A DNA stretch of 64,000 bases, taken from Dermatophagoides farinae (taxonomy: Eukaryota; Arthropoda; Arachnida; Sarcoptiformes; Pyroglyphidae). The stretch lies in the NCBI RefSeq assembly GCF_024713945.1, contig NC_134679.1, forward strand, positions 2,113,001-2,177,000, given 5' to 3'. Positions 44,962-57,013 of this stretch are shown in pieces (the first letter of the stretch is position 1; each line of letters begins with the position of its first letter). The notes beneath the pieces are model-generated. The model did no database searches, was not told where the DNA came from, and was given only the letters and a program-made list of their open reading frames with translations. The position numbers and the translations under genes were made by a program.

Positions 44962-47472
44962 ATGGATTCAGAAAATTTCGGGTAAGTCTATGTTTGTTTG
45001 TTTGTTATAATATCGTAAATATATGTACAACAACACTAGATTTGGGTTATCAGGTCATATGTTTTAATGATTCAATAATAGTTATTTGAATAATGATCAA
45101 AAAAAAATTTTTTTTTTTGGATCGATTATCTGAAACATAAATTCAAATGAATGATGTTTTAATGTAGGTTTGACTGTATGGGGCTCGAGAGTTATATATT
45201 TATGAACAGGTATCACACACACACACACACACACACGCACAATCTTGATTGAACTACTACATCATTAAATTCATTGGTTTTTACTATAAACTTTATGATT
45301 ATGTTATAAGCAAAAATTTTCTAACACCAAACTGAGATGTACGAATTTGGAGTTTTTTGTTTGATTTGATTCAATTCACTGTATCCGATGATGATGATGA
45401 TGATTGATAGTGATTTGGCTTGTCCTGGTTTTATTCAATTTTAATATCTTGACTAATACATATCACGATTTTATTATTATTTAGCGATATGCTTCCGATT
45501 GAAGAATCAATCAATGCATCATTCAACGATTTGGTCGCAATTTTTGATACAAACGACATCGACAAAGTGATTGCCAATGCCGAAGCAAAAAGTGAAAAAA
45601 GTCTTTACCATAGTGGTATGCGTGCTAAAATGAGCATGCTAAAAGCTGCCTTGACTTTGGACCCAAAAGATATGGCTGTTGCAAAAAAATCGACACAAAA
45701 ATGTTTGAAATTGTGTAATAAATTGCGTAAAAAGAAATTCAAGAAACTTACCAATATGTTGACCAAGAAAAACTATGGTGATCTGTATTCGGATTTGGAA
45801 TTACATGCTGAACTTACATACGCTATGGTCACCGGTTGTAAATCAGTATTGGCTTTGTTGAAATGTACAAACATGAAACGTTTGGCTAAAATTGCCTACC
45901 ATATTGGTATTTGCGTCAATATTATTGCGTAAGTTTTAATTTGATAATTCAATAAACAAATATGTTGATGATTTTTTATTATTAGAAAATGTCGTGACAT
46001 CTTTGAGAAACGAACCGCGTGGGAAAGTCCAGTTTCGAAAGCTAATTTTGAAGCAGCCATTCGTCTGGAACGTGGCATACGAAATTTGATTGTCAGCTTT
46101 TTGCCACCTAAACTACTTAAAATTGTCAACTTTTTAGGATTCAAAGGCGTTCGTGATGTAGCCTTCACTGAATTGAATGCAGTTGTATATGAATTACCGG
46201 GCATTTATAGTATGATTGGTGAATTGGCTATGATCTTTTATTGGCTTTATATTGAAATGCATGGCTGTCTTGGACCAGCTAATGTGGCTGCAATGCAAAA
46301 ATTGGTAGATGCAAAAACATCTAAATATCCAAACGTAAGTATAAATAATGATCATTGATAATTGAATAAATGTTTTTTTTTTTTTTTTCACAGAGTGTCC
46401 TCTATAAAGTGGCTAAAAACAAACTCATTCAAATCAATGGCGATGTTAAAACATCGAATGATGGTTACAAATCAATTATTGATAAGGAATTTGAATTATT
46501 CCATAAAATTGGCCATTGGGAATTAATGTGGACAAATGCAGTATTATGTGAATGGGATGAATCAATTAAATATGCTAAATTGTTGAGAGAAAAAACACTT
46601 CATTCACCGGCCATTGTTACCTTTTTGGAAGCCATTTTCCGTTACACAAAAGGTAGAATGATCAATGATCAAAAAATGCTTGATGAAGCTGCGAAATTAT
46701 TCGAAACGGTACCAACATTGCGTATCCGTTATCTTGGTAAAACCATGACACTTGAAAAGGCTGTTATTGTTCAATCACAAAGATTTTTTAAGAATGGAAA
46801 AATGTTGGTCGCTCCTGTACTGGTATGAAATGTTTTGAAAATTAATGAAATTGTCATAGTTCATAATTTTTATTCATAGGAATCATTATACAATATAAAC
46901 TACATCTATTTGCTCAACGGTAATGAAGCTATTGCTCAAAAATGGTTCGATATTGTTCAAAACGATTTGAATGTTTATGCAAAGGATTCCGGTGATCGTG
47001 AAAAATATTTGACCGTTTTGTTCTACAAAGGTGTCATATTGAAACATATGAAAAAATACAATGAAGCTTGCGAATGTTTCAACACAATCATGAACGAGTG
47101 AGTTATCATTCTATCATCAAATCATGAAATCTAATTCTTTCTTTCTTTTTTTTAATTTGTTTTAATCAAACCAGAGAGAAATCATTCCAAAAGGATAAAT
47201 CTATTGTACCACAAGCTCATATGGAGATTGGTTTGATTCGAATGTTGGAAGGCCAAAAAGATGAAGCTAAAAACATTTTGGAATTGGTCATCAAAAATTA
47301 TTCCAAATATGTCAATGAAAACATTGTTCACATTAAAGCTTATGCTGCATTACGTGCATTGGGCGTTAGTACCGATAAGGATGCCGAAGTTGATGGTGAA
47401 GATCTGGAAAATTTGGATGGTATTGATGAATCATCCGAAGAAGAAGATGATGATGATGATCTTGATGATTAA
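44962..47472 (+). CDS. TTC39: Tetratricopeptide repeat protein 39 family
   Basis: Exons 44962-44981, 45485-45928, 45986-46334, 46394-46822, 46880-47097 and 47175-47472 give 585 residues. A 42-nt cassette exon (45168-45209) fits in frame between the first two and would give 599. The TTC39/Iml2 domain is shown by SLYHSGMRAKMSM, SFLPPKLLKIVNFLGFKGVRD, FELFHKIGHWELMW, LTVLFYKGVILKHMKKYNEAC and C-terminal TPR-like helices (QAHMEIGLIRMLEGQKDEA), then an acidic Asp/Glu tail. Family members are cytosolic scaffolds; yeast Iml2 acts at lipid droplets and inclusion bodies, and TTC39B in mammals affects LXR stability and lipid metabolism. Which human paralogue (A, B, C) is closest was not resolved. Confidence 0.9.
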
Positions 47473-47973
47473 TCGAGAATAAAAAATTATCAAATATTAC
47501 ATTCACGACTAATGATAATAAAAACTACAAGAAAACAAAAATTACCACAAACATCATAACACTAAAAAAAAACAAACATAAATCATAATTAAGAAATCAA
47601 TTTATTTCTGAAAAATTCTTAAATTCAAATTTTATTTTGCAATCAAAAACGAAACAAATCAATCATTAATAAATTCTTTTAATTTCCCTTATGGTTTGAA
47701 TATTATTGTGCATTTTTAAATTTTCATTTCAAATTTTTCAATTTTTTTTTCTTGATGATGTACCATCAAAACGTTGATAAAAAATCAATCGAAATGATTT
47801 GAAAAAAAAATATTTCGAAACGAACCATTTGGATTTTGTCATTTCGAAACGTACAGGTTAAGAGTCGTAGAGATAATTGAATCAAATGAAAAAAAAATAA
47901 ATTTCATATCGATTGTTATCTAAAATCATTTTATTTTGTTTGTTTCGGATAGAATTGAATTTTAATCAAAGTT

Positions 47974-48086
47974 CGTCGTGAACTTGTACTTTCTTTTCTT
48001 CATGTGTGAAGGAAAATTGAAACTTTTTTGTTTCCATTGAAAATTGAAAATCTGGAACCAGACAAACGAGGCGAAAGTTCACGACG
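47974..48086. repeat. Inverted repeat with 12-bp perfect arms
   Basis: CGTCGTGAACTT at 47974-47985 and AAGTTCACGACG at 48075-48086 are exact inverted copies, 89 bases apart. The arms are more G+C-rich than the surroundings. It could be a decayed foldback element or an RNA structure in the 3' flank of TTC39; no target duplication is evident. Confidence 0.4.
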
Positions 48087-48663
48087 ACAAACAACGAAAT
48101 AGCTGGTGAAAATAAAATAAAATAAATCTTTTTCGTCATTCGTAGATTAATTATCACACACACACACATACACACATGTGAAATAAGAATGTCAACGCGT
48201 GTTTGTTGATTTGTGTGTGCGTGTGCGTGTGTGTGATATTGTGAATTTTTTTTTCTTCTATTAACTTTATATCAAATGTTTTTTCTTTTGTTTTGCCAAT
48301 TTCTATTGCACCAGTTTTTAGTTGATTGATGATTGAAATGTATCTTTTTCGTTGATTTGGTCGAATTCAATCATCTTTGTTTGATACATAATACACACAA
48401 TCCGTATTATAGATCCGATCAACCATGGCAATTTGTTGTTATAATATTATTGTCGGTTGTAGATAAATAAATTATGTTATCACATACAATCTGATCGAAA
48501 TCTACCTTTATCTTTTGTTTTTTTTTTGATGTTCAACTCCGTATCATGCTGAATCGATTTTTTTTATTTCGATTTTCGATGACTCTCTCTCTCTCCCTCT
48601 TTCTTTCACTCTCTTCACTTACATCATAGATCAATCGATCGATGATAGATAGATCCAGGCTAG

Positions 48664-48672
48664 TATATAAGG
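48664..48672 (+). promoter_or_regulatory. TATA box candidate of the lysine-rich gene
   Basis: TATATAAGG within a locally less A/T-monotonous stretch. Transcription would start about 30 bases on, near 48695. The start codon of the secreted lysine-rich protein is at 49005. A strong TATA box is typical of tissue-specific, highly expressed genes; the assignment is by position and motif only. Confidence 0.4.
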
Positions 48673-49004
48673 CAAAATTGTTCCAGAAACAATGATGAAT
48701 TTGGAATCTGTATTTTTATCTAAAGATTCAGTCAAGATATAAAATTCGTTGTAGCCTGGAGATTGTAAAATTTTCAAGTCAAATTGTTTTTATGTGATTT
48801 TTATTTATTTTTTCGTTTATCGGTTATTATTTTGTTGTTGTTGTTGTTTGGTTTTGTTTTCCATATGTGATTTGATACGTTTGTGTTTACAACGAAAAAA
48901 AAACCACCACCACGATATCATCCATCGTTTTTCAGCATGTTGTTGGATCATTGAAAATTTTTTTCAATTTATCAAAATAAAAAAACAACATATTACAAAT
49001 TACG

Positions 49005-50294
49005 ATGAGACTTTATGTAAGTTATATTCATTTTATATCATACATTCATTCACCCGAAATTTCGAAATTTTCTTGCAGATTCTCGCCTTAGGTTTGATCA
49101 ACCTAATAATCCTTACGGATTCGTTTAGGATTGATTCGAACCAACCAATTCAACAACAGCCCGTAATATCTTCACCGCTATTGAAACCAGAATCATTATC
49201 GGTCGAAGCTAAACTTTCATCATCTGTATCATCGGAATCAGTTCAATCAATTGTACCAGAAACCGTAGCAGCAGCACCGCCGTCACCAATTTTAGTACTA
49301 AATGATGATCAACAACGATTTGTCATCAACAGTGATAATGATTTAGTTGCAGCCGGATCGAAGAAAAAATCTGAAAAATATAAGAAAAAAGAAGGTATGA
49401 AAAAGAAGAAGAAAAAAGGCAAACATGAAAAAGAGAAATGGAAAAAAGGTAAACATTATCATAAGAAAGAATTCAAGAAAAAGAAGAAGAAAAGTGGAAA
49501 GAAAAAATATAAAAAAGGTGGACATGATTTCAAGAAATATGGTAAGTTTGAAAAAATTGAAATTTTGAAATGATAAAAATTTTGACTAACTTTTCTTCTT
49601 TTTTTCGGTTTCAAACAGGCAAAGAGAAAAAAGGAAAAAAAGGTGATGGCTATAAAAAGAATAAAAAATATGGCTACAAAAAGAAAGGTGGTAAAGGAAA
49701 ATCTGGTGGTAAAAAAGGCATGAAAAAATACAAAGATAAAGGTGGCAAAAAGAAAGGTTTCAAAAAAAGTTATCATAAAGTAGAATGGGGCAATAAGAAG
49801 AAATACCATGACAATTGGCGGTAAGTTTTTCTGTTATTGAATTCCATCATTTTTTTTTTTTGATTAATGAATTTTTTCAATGAATGATCAATAAACAGAG
49901 ACAAGAAATGGAAGAAGAATTTCAAAAAATGGAAAAAGCATCACGAATACAAAAAGGGCAAGAAATACAAGAAGAAGAACGACAAAAAGGTATGTGTGAA
50001 TGAAATTTAAATTTTGAACGTTTTTTTTAACAATTTCATTTCAATTTTTTGTTTTATTTTTTCACTCTAAAAAATATTTAGTGGTTCGAAAAGAAAAAGA
50101 AGGGCAAAAAATACAAGAAATATGGCAAAGGTTCACACAAGAAATATACAGAGAAAAAAGATTCAAAGGGTATGAAAAAGAAAGGTGGAAAATATGGAAA
50201 GAAGAACAAAAAAGGCAAAAAATATGGTGGACACGACGAAAAGAAATACAAAGAGAAAAAAGCCGAAAAGAAAGGCAAGAAAAAGAAGTATTAA
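49005..50294 (+). CDS. Secreted, extremely lysine-rich orphan protein
   Basis: Five exons, 49005-49016, 49079-49541, 49619-49820, 49899-49989 and 50082-50294, with phases 0, 1, 0, 0 after summing, give 326 residues. It begins with a clear signal peptide (MRLYILALGLINLIILTDSF). Next come about 100 residues rich in Ser/Pro/Val (VAAAPPSPILVLNDDQQ), and then about 210 residues dominated by Lys with Gly, Tyr, His and Trp in irregular KKY, YKKYG and KKG units, ending KKKKY. No cysteine framework or enzyme domain is seen and no family is recognised. The Lys/Tyr/Gly composition suggests a structural, cross-linkable or chitin/surface-binding secreted material (cuticle, silk-like or salivary); this is inference. 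Opposite-strand frames are shadows. Confidence 0.75.
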
Positions 50295-50770
50295 ACATAA
50301 ACATAATAATCAAATTGATGGTGATATTATCATTATTATTGATCGATCATCAAATTATCGAAAACAAATGGATCGACAAACAAAAATTTTCCATTATTCG
50401 AATGTTCTCAAGCATCATCATCGTCATCATTATAATCATCACCATTATTATCATTTTATTTTTATCGATTTATTATTTATTTATATCATTATCAAACATC
50501 ATCATATCAAATCATCATTATCATCAAAAATTCCATCCACGTTGATTCGACCAAGAACAACGATAACAATATTTCAATCAATTTATTTATTTTAAAAAAA
50601 GAGACGAAAATCATTCAAATTTCTTTAATTCATTATCAAATAATTTATTTACAAAGAAAAAAAAATTTTATACAAACAAATAGATAATGAATAAATAAAG
50701 AAATGAAAAATCGATTTGCCCAGATGTTATAAGTGTTTAATGGATGTCATAATGAGAGAATCGAATGTGG
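50295..50770. other. Convergent 3' flank
   Basis: 3' UTR region between the lysine-rich gene and a convergent small membrane protein gene; CATCAT-rich, then A-rich. Several overlapping frames are run-driven. No gene is seen. Confidence 0.4.
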
Positions 50771-51340
50771 CTACTTTGCTGTTTGACGTTGTTGTTGTTG
50801 TTGTTGTTTCCATCGTCGTCGTTGTTGTATTTGATAGAAAAAATTTCTCCATTTAGCTATTCGACTTAATATCCAACGTAATGAAAATATGGATGGATTT
50901 TCATAATTATGATGATGATGATGATGACCATGTTCTATCATTGTTTCATCTGTTGGGCGTTTGGCGCCAAAATGTACGGCAAAATGTGTTTTAATGAACA
51001 ATATATATTGTATAATTGTAATTAATGTTGTTATTATGCCGGACAACACACCAAATATGAAACATGATTTACTTATTACCATAATCCAGTTTATTACTAT
51101 AATACCGATGATTGCTAACGGATAAAAAATTTTTTTTTATTTTTGAAATGATCAAAAGACAAGAAATACATTAACAAAATTAATCTAAATGAAAATGAAG
51201 ATTCTGGAAGAAAACTGGAATTGAAAAATGTTTGAGAAAAACTTACCGCATAATTCAAATAGCTTTTTTCTTTTCAATTCTTTTTTGATTGATGGATCTT
51301 CATCCACATTTGTTATGATTATCTTTGGAATTTTCAACAT
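50771..51340 (-). CDS. Small membrane protein with His/Gln-rich tail, unrecognised
   Basis: Exons 51247-51340 and 50771-51114 join via a phase-1 intron into 145 residues. The first exon encodes a basic, polar lead (MLKIPKIIITNVDEDPSIKKELKRKK). Exon 2 starts at a membrane segment (AIIGIIVINWIMVI), with a second one after it (FGVLSGIITTLITIIQYILFI), then a His-run (GHHHHHHN), a basic helix and a Gln-rich end. No family is recognised. The same two-exon design recurs at 33.6, 53.4, 54.1 and 55.1 kb, so it is treated as part of a small membrane-protein cluster. Confidence 0.6.
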
Positions 51341-53403
51341 TTATCATGAGTTATGTTTGATATCAGGTTGTATAATGAAAAAATAACAACAACAACAACA
51401 ACAATGATGACGATGATAATGAGAAAAAAATTCAAAATTTTTTGCTATTTATTATCATTAAGATTGATGATCTGAAAAAATAACAGAATGACCCATTTGA
51501 ATAATCAAATGATATATTTATGACGATGATCAATATGATTTGAATGTGATCTGATTATCTCTGAATAGCCAAATATAGTTTTCAGTATTGTAGCGACGAG
51601 AATAAAAACACAAATTGAGAATAATAATAATAATAACAAATTGGCCAGAATGGCAAAAACGTGAGAATTTAGTGATTCGAAAATTCCTGGCTATAATGCC
51701 AATCTTCATTTGAGTAAAGCTGTTATTATAATTGTGACAACAATGAAAAAAAAAGAATTTTTTTCACAACTAATAATTTTCAAAAATGAATAATCAAAAA
51801 TCCGTGAAACATTTTGTAGTTGTTGTCGATGAACAAATGACAATAATAATTTTGGAGTTGGTATACGTAGTAATTGGTGAGATTTGAAAAATTTATCGAT
51901 TGAGAAACGGGAATTTATGGGTTTTACGTTGAAAAAAATATCGATTTTTTTTAATTGGTAGAAACACACAGCACAAATTCATGAATTCAATAATAACAAT
52001 AATTTAGGGACCAGAAAGGGAAAAGTAAAAGTCATATAACGAATCAATTTTTTTTATAATCAAAATGTATCATTTTATTTTGAGCAGAATTCTACGAATT
52101 CTTTTTTTTCTGAAAGAATAAAAAAAAATGGTGATCAAAATTCATATTTAGACTGTACTCATGAATGGAAAAAAATTTGGAATGAATGAATTTTGGAAAA
52201 TGCTAACACAAAAAATAAGAAAAAAAATGAGTAGAACAATGGAATTCTGGTCATGAATGAAAACTATTTGTAGACAAAGGTGTGTATAGTTTGACCATTA
52301 TTATATCAGTATCTCACATATATACATAATACTAAACTAAACAGAATATTTTTTTTCTGTATATACAGAAAGAATGTATATGGTATTATGAATGAATGGA
52401 TTCATTATGATGAAACGGATCGCACACACACACACACAAAAACTACGCTCTAATGATCAATGAACAAAGATGGACAAAAGTAACATATATAATAACGATA
52501 TCTATTATGGAAAAATGAAAAATGTTTACCCATTTATGGTGTGTGTGTGTGTGTGTGTGTGTGTGTGGTATATGCGTATAGATTACCACAATTAAGGTAA
52601 CCATGATACCGATACGACGAAAAAAAAACGCCCGATAAAACAACCAAAATTTATGGAAAATAAACTTTGTAGTAAAGAGCAAATTCAAATCTAATAATTA
52701 GTCATATGTAATGTATTCTTGACATTTCTTTCTTTTTTGTTGTTGTTGTTGTTGTTGTTGCTTGAATATCTGATTTGATAATTGTCAATGCAAACCATAT
52801 CTATTGTTGAATTCTTTGAATGAATAGTAAACATTTTTTTTTTGAATAATTTCATTTTTTTTCTGTATGTCCTTCATAGACAATAAATTTTATTGTCATT
52901 TTCATATTATTTCATTTATTTAACATTTACCAAAAACAATTATGGTGATACAATAATATTCATAAAAAAAAATTGAATAAACAATTCACACAGACACACA
53001 CACACACACTGGAATAATAAAATAGTGAAAATGATAATAACAACGACAACAACAACAACAACGGAAATGTATAAACAAAAATATTGTACTGAAAAAAATG
53101 GGCCATCTAGGTTGCATCCATTTATTCTATTTTCATTATCGAAATATTCGGTTCTCTATATAATCGAAGCATCATATCGTATTCATTTAATAATAAGGGA
53201 CATGCTCGATTCGAGGTTATTGTACGAAATGTTTTGATGGTTGCTATATTTATGTGTGAGTTAGCAAAAAAAATGAAATGAATTTTGGCCAAATGTTTTC
53301 TATTTTGGTTAACATCGTAATTTTTTCTTTTTTTTTTTTGATTCAATGACAATCATTTAATTTGATTCTAAGAAAAAAACTCCGATCCATTGTATTTTGG
53401 TTG
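51341..53403. other. Intergenic, no supported gene
   Basis: About 2 kb. Includes a minus-strand frame at 51706-51969 without an ATG, a GT microsatellite at about 52540-52566, a TTG repeat near 52739-52761 and an 18-bp perfect palindrome TTTCTGTATATACAGAAA (52354-52371). None of these is convincingly coding. Confidence 0.35.
52540..52566. repeat. GT dinucleotide microsatellite
   Basis: An uninterrupted (GT)n array of about 13 units in intergenic DNA. Similar shorter arrays occur throughout the window. Confidence 0.85.
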
Positions 53404-53960
53404 ATGATCATGTTGATTCTTAAAATACGAAACTGCCTAGAACGTGAGTAATCTAATCAAATCTTAATGACAATTATTATTGTTATCCATTCTATTCATA
53501 TCTGTTTGTTTGTATTTATCTCTCTTTCTTTGTGTGTCAATAAATAGCCTTATTGATATTCATAATTCTTTTGGCCATATCAATCAGTTCATTATTGTTA
53601 TATTTATTGTTGATGATGATTATCGTAATGATGAATACGACAAATAGATCCTCTTCCACCTTCCATTCGTCATCATCATCATCATCAATATCATGGCCAT
53701 TATCAAATAATCCGATTAAATTATCATCAATTTCATTCATACGAATATTGATCATTATAATTGGTGTGATAATGATATTCTGTGTGTTGATATGTCTAAT
53801 TCATGGCTATACTAGAAAACGAAGACAGAATTATCTTCGATCACAAAGAATGATAAATCCATTGTCATTAAGCCATCGATATCAACAATCATCCAATCAT
53901 CATCAGCATCATCATCATCATGGACCATCATCATTGATCAAAGTATTGACCTATGGATAA
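53404..53960 (+). CDS. Small membrane protein with Ser-rich loop, unrecognised
   Basis: Exons 53404-53443 and 53548-53960 join via a phase-1 intron into 150 residues. Exon 1 is short (MIMLILKIRNCLE). Exon 2 has a long first hydrophobic segment (LLIFIILLAISISSLLLYLL), a Ser/Asn-rich loop (SSSSSSS), a second segment (IRILIIIIGVIMIFCVLICL), a basic stop-transfer (YTRKRRQNYLRSQR) and a His-rich cytosolic-type tail. No family is recognised. It faces the next membrane-protein gene tail-to-tail (stop at 53960, partner stop at 54098). The start is the first usable ATG; a longer 5' exon is possible. Confidence 0.55.
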
Positions 53961-54097
53961 TATTATTATTATTAGTTTTATTATCATTAAAATAATTGTC
54001 AAGAAGAAATTTTTTAAACTATTAGAAAAATTCAAAATCCAAAAAAAAATACGAAAAAAATGGAAAAGTTTATAAATGAAATGTAATATAAATTCAT

Positions 54098-54682
54098 TCA
54101 ATGTATTATAATCTGTTTATCAATGGTGACGGCAACTGTATCCATTTCATTAATTTGTTTATCATCACTTCTTTTGGTTATTGTATTACCAGAATTGTTC
54201 TGATCATCCAAAATTATTGTCGTTGTTTGTTCTTCATAACAAGAATTAAAGTTCAATGGTGATTGACATTTAAATTGATCACGTAATAGATAAATAGCAA
54301 ATGTAGCCAATAAACAAGCAGATGATAATGCCATCAATGTTAATAATTGTATGATAATATTGGGCCAATTTTTTAGATAAAAATCAATATAATTATTCAA
54401 TTGATCAGAATCATTGGCAATTTTATGGAATAATAATATATATGAAATGATCAACAATATGATCAATAGAAAAAATATGATCACTATATCAATATGGAAG
54501 ACAGAAAAAAGACAATTCAATCATAATAAACCCGAAAAAAATTCAAGAATCATACCAAACACGTTGAATACAACGAATATATTGCGATGATGATTATTTT
54601 CATTAAATTTTCGTTGCTCATTGTCAACATTATTGAGATTGGTGGTGGTCGTTGTTGTAGCATCCATCGTAAATACATTCAT
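54098..54682 (-). CDS. Small membrane protein, unrecognised
   Basis: Exons 54556-54682 and 54098-54483 join via a phase-1 intron into 170 residues. The lead is Thr/Asn-rich and cytosolic-looking (MDATTTTTTNLNN). Exon 2 starts with TM1 (VIIFFLLIILLIISYILLF), then a loop with NNYIDFYLKNWPN, TM2 (LLTLMALSSACLLATFAIYLL), a loop with two cysteines and an acidic/polar tail. It has the same coding length (513 bases) and design as its neighbour at 55084-55695 on the same strand, but no strong residue identity is visible by eye. Not assigned to any known family. Confidence 0.6.
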
Positions 54683-55083
54683 TCAACTGATCATTGCGTG
54701 TTGAATTGAGTGTTTCTGTTTTTTTCTTCTTCATTTTCTTCTTCCATTTTTTTTAATCAACTCACATCAAATACTGTAATTATCATCAACATCATGCAAG
54801 CCAATTGTAATTGTCATATTGCCAAACATAATTCCATTTTGGGGGTGATTTGAATGTCGTCGTGAATTTTTTTGTTGTTGTTGTTGTTGTTGTTGCTGAT
54901 GTTTGAATGTTGTTATCGCCATAATAAAATATCAATCACTCTTGTTATTGCTATTTTGTTTATTATTATTTTTACTCTTATCAAAATGTTCTCGTTATCC
55001 AAATGATAATATACAATTATAATAGAAATAAAAATAAAAATGAAATTGAATTGAATAGAAAAAACAAATTAAATATATCAATA

Positions 55084-55695
55084 TCAAACATGTAAAAGAT
55101 TTGGATTAAACGAAGATGATTTTCGTCTTTGATTTTCATATGCATCATTACGAACGGCTGTTAGCCAACAATCTGAACCAACAGATGGATTTTTTGTTAT
55201 CTTCACATCGGAATTCATACGATTCTGATCAACTGAACTATTACGACGGATAAAATCTTCCGTTGCATTCACTGATGATAAACGTTCAATTGGTGGTGGT
55301 GGTGGTGGTTTTGCAAAAACATAATTCGATGATGCCATCATAATACCGGATGCAATTACAATAATAACCATTGTTAAAATTGATATAACCGTATCGATCC
55401 AATATGATTGATGACATTTGGTATATTTTTCATCAAATTTATATTTAAATGCACGTGTAATGAGAAACATCATCAATATGATGACAATAATTACGTAGAT
55501 TAGACCTGAGAGATGATAATGTAACCATGGAATTACAAACAGAATGAAAAAATGAATCAATTTTAAAAATAAATATAATCATTAATTGAACAAAAAAAAA
55601 TTACATGCAATCTTGTAGAAAAATTTCTGCCGTTGTCTTCGTTTAATTTTATTCAAATGTGCAGCCGTCGTATCGACAATCAATGTTTTGACCAT
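55084..55695 (-). CDS. Small membrane protein with Pro-run, unrecognised
   Basis: Exons 55605-55695 and 55084-55505 join via a phase-1 intron into 170 residues. The first exon is strongly basic (LNKIKRRQRQKFFYKIA). Exon 2 opens with TM1 (CLIYVIIVIILMMFLIT), a loop (YKFDEKYTKCHQSYW), TM2 (TVISILTMVIIVIASGIMMA), a proline run (KPPPPPPIE) and a Ser/Asn/Arg-rich tail that could be a phosphorylated cytosolic region. No family is recognised. It is tandem with the 54.1-kb gene. Confidence 0.62.
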
Positions 55696-57013
55696 TTTAA
55701 TTCGTTAAAATCAAAGATTTTTTTTCAAATGAATGTTTCACATGAAATTTTGTCGAATGAATGAAACTTGATCATTGAATACAACAACAAACTACGACAT
55801 CGAAATAATAATAAAATCCTCATGATGATGATTATGATGATGAAATTAATTTGTCGGAATCAGAATGATGATTATTATTATTATTTCATTGTAGATGATT
55901 CTATCGTTTAACCATCATAACAGATGCTCAAAAAAAAAACACACACACACAAACGAACATGATGATGTTAGTAGCTCATTCCTGGCAATGACATCGACAT
56001 TGGATTTTTTTTCACATACATTTCAATGGCAACCAGATGCATTCATTATTGAATTGGCTGAATATCATAAATCTAAAAAAATGCCCGATTCCTTATAATT
56101 CCAATGTTCTAATTTTATATACTAACAACAAACCAACCAAACCATCATAGACATCATGTTTGTTTATAATCATTATTATTATGCTTGAACTTAATCCTTA
56201 ACCATGCCTGAATTCATTTATGTCTTGAGCTGTCTGTTCATAAGGAATTTCGAATGAAAGTTTCGATGATTTTATTTTTTTTATAGACTGTAGAAGATTC
56301 TTTAAAAATATTCAGTCAATTCATCAGTTTAACTACTATTTTGAATTTTTTTTCTTCAAATCCATACATGTCCTGTTTTCATTTTTTTAAAAAATGTTAG
56401 ATTTGTGCGAAGTTTAAAACATTAGTAGCGGTAATAATATTGGAACAATAATAATAATCATCATAAATCGCATACACCTGTATGTGTACAATACAGCAGG
56501 TAGATTATTATATATGAATGGTGTGTGTGTGTGTGTGTGTTTGACAAAAATCGTTTCTTGTCGAACATATCAAACATTTTTCACTCAACCAGAATTGTTT
56601 GATAATAAAACTAACTGATGATGATGATGATGAATTTCGTTTTTTATGTTTTGATTTTTATTTCTATTCAATTTAATACAACTTGTAAGTTTTTAGGCTG
56701 AATCACACATACAACACACACACACACGCTTTTCGTTTGTTTGAACCTCTGCCTCATCTCAAATATATCATGTATAAATTTACCATTAAACATCAACATC
56801 ACTTTGTCCGAAACGTATACTGCTACATCCGCGTGTGTTTGTTTGTTATTATTATTATCATCAATAATACACACACACATACACACACATATTTTCTCGA
56901 TTATTATTGAAATAAACAATCCAGGTATGAAATTTGATTTTATTGATAAAAAATGAAATAATTCAATCTTAAAATTAATCATCAATAAACAGTGAAACAA
57001 CAATCAAACAAAG
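55696..57013. other. Intergenic, no supported gene
   Basis: A/T-rich with CA/GT tracts (about 56518-56542 GT, about 56870-56890 CA). Frames at 55895 and 56668 are chance or run-driven. It should hold the promoters of the divergent genes at 55695 (-) and 57014 (+). Confidence 0.4.

Larger units (their letters stand above)
47473..49004. other. Intergenic between TTC39 and the lysine-rich gene
   Basis: Contains the TTC39 3' UTR, CA/TG tracts near 48155-48240, a 12-bp inverted repeat at 47974/48086 and a TATA-like promoter element near 48664. The frame at 47966-48175 (minus) is unsupported. Confidence 0.4.

Noticed and set aside
49343-49809. Phe/Leu-rich minus-strand frames resembling multi-pass membrane proteins
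   Set aside because: Antisense of the lysine-rich gene: AAA/AAG codons read as TTT/CTT produce false transmembrane segments.
50081-50595. Out-of-frame plus-strand reading frames at the end of the lysine-rich gene
   Set aside because: The correct frame from the acceptor at 50081 reads WFEKKKKGKKYKK and ends at 50294; the others are frame shadows running into CATCAT repeats.
51706-51969. 87-codon minus-strand frame between membrane-protein genes
   Set aside because: No ATG start, no convincing splice partner and no recognisable features; kept only as a possibility.
52443-52688. 81-codon minus-strand frame with a His/Thr repeat
   Set aside because: Built over the GT microsatellite at 52540-52566 and A/T-rich flanks.
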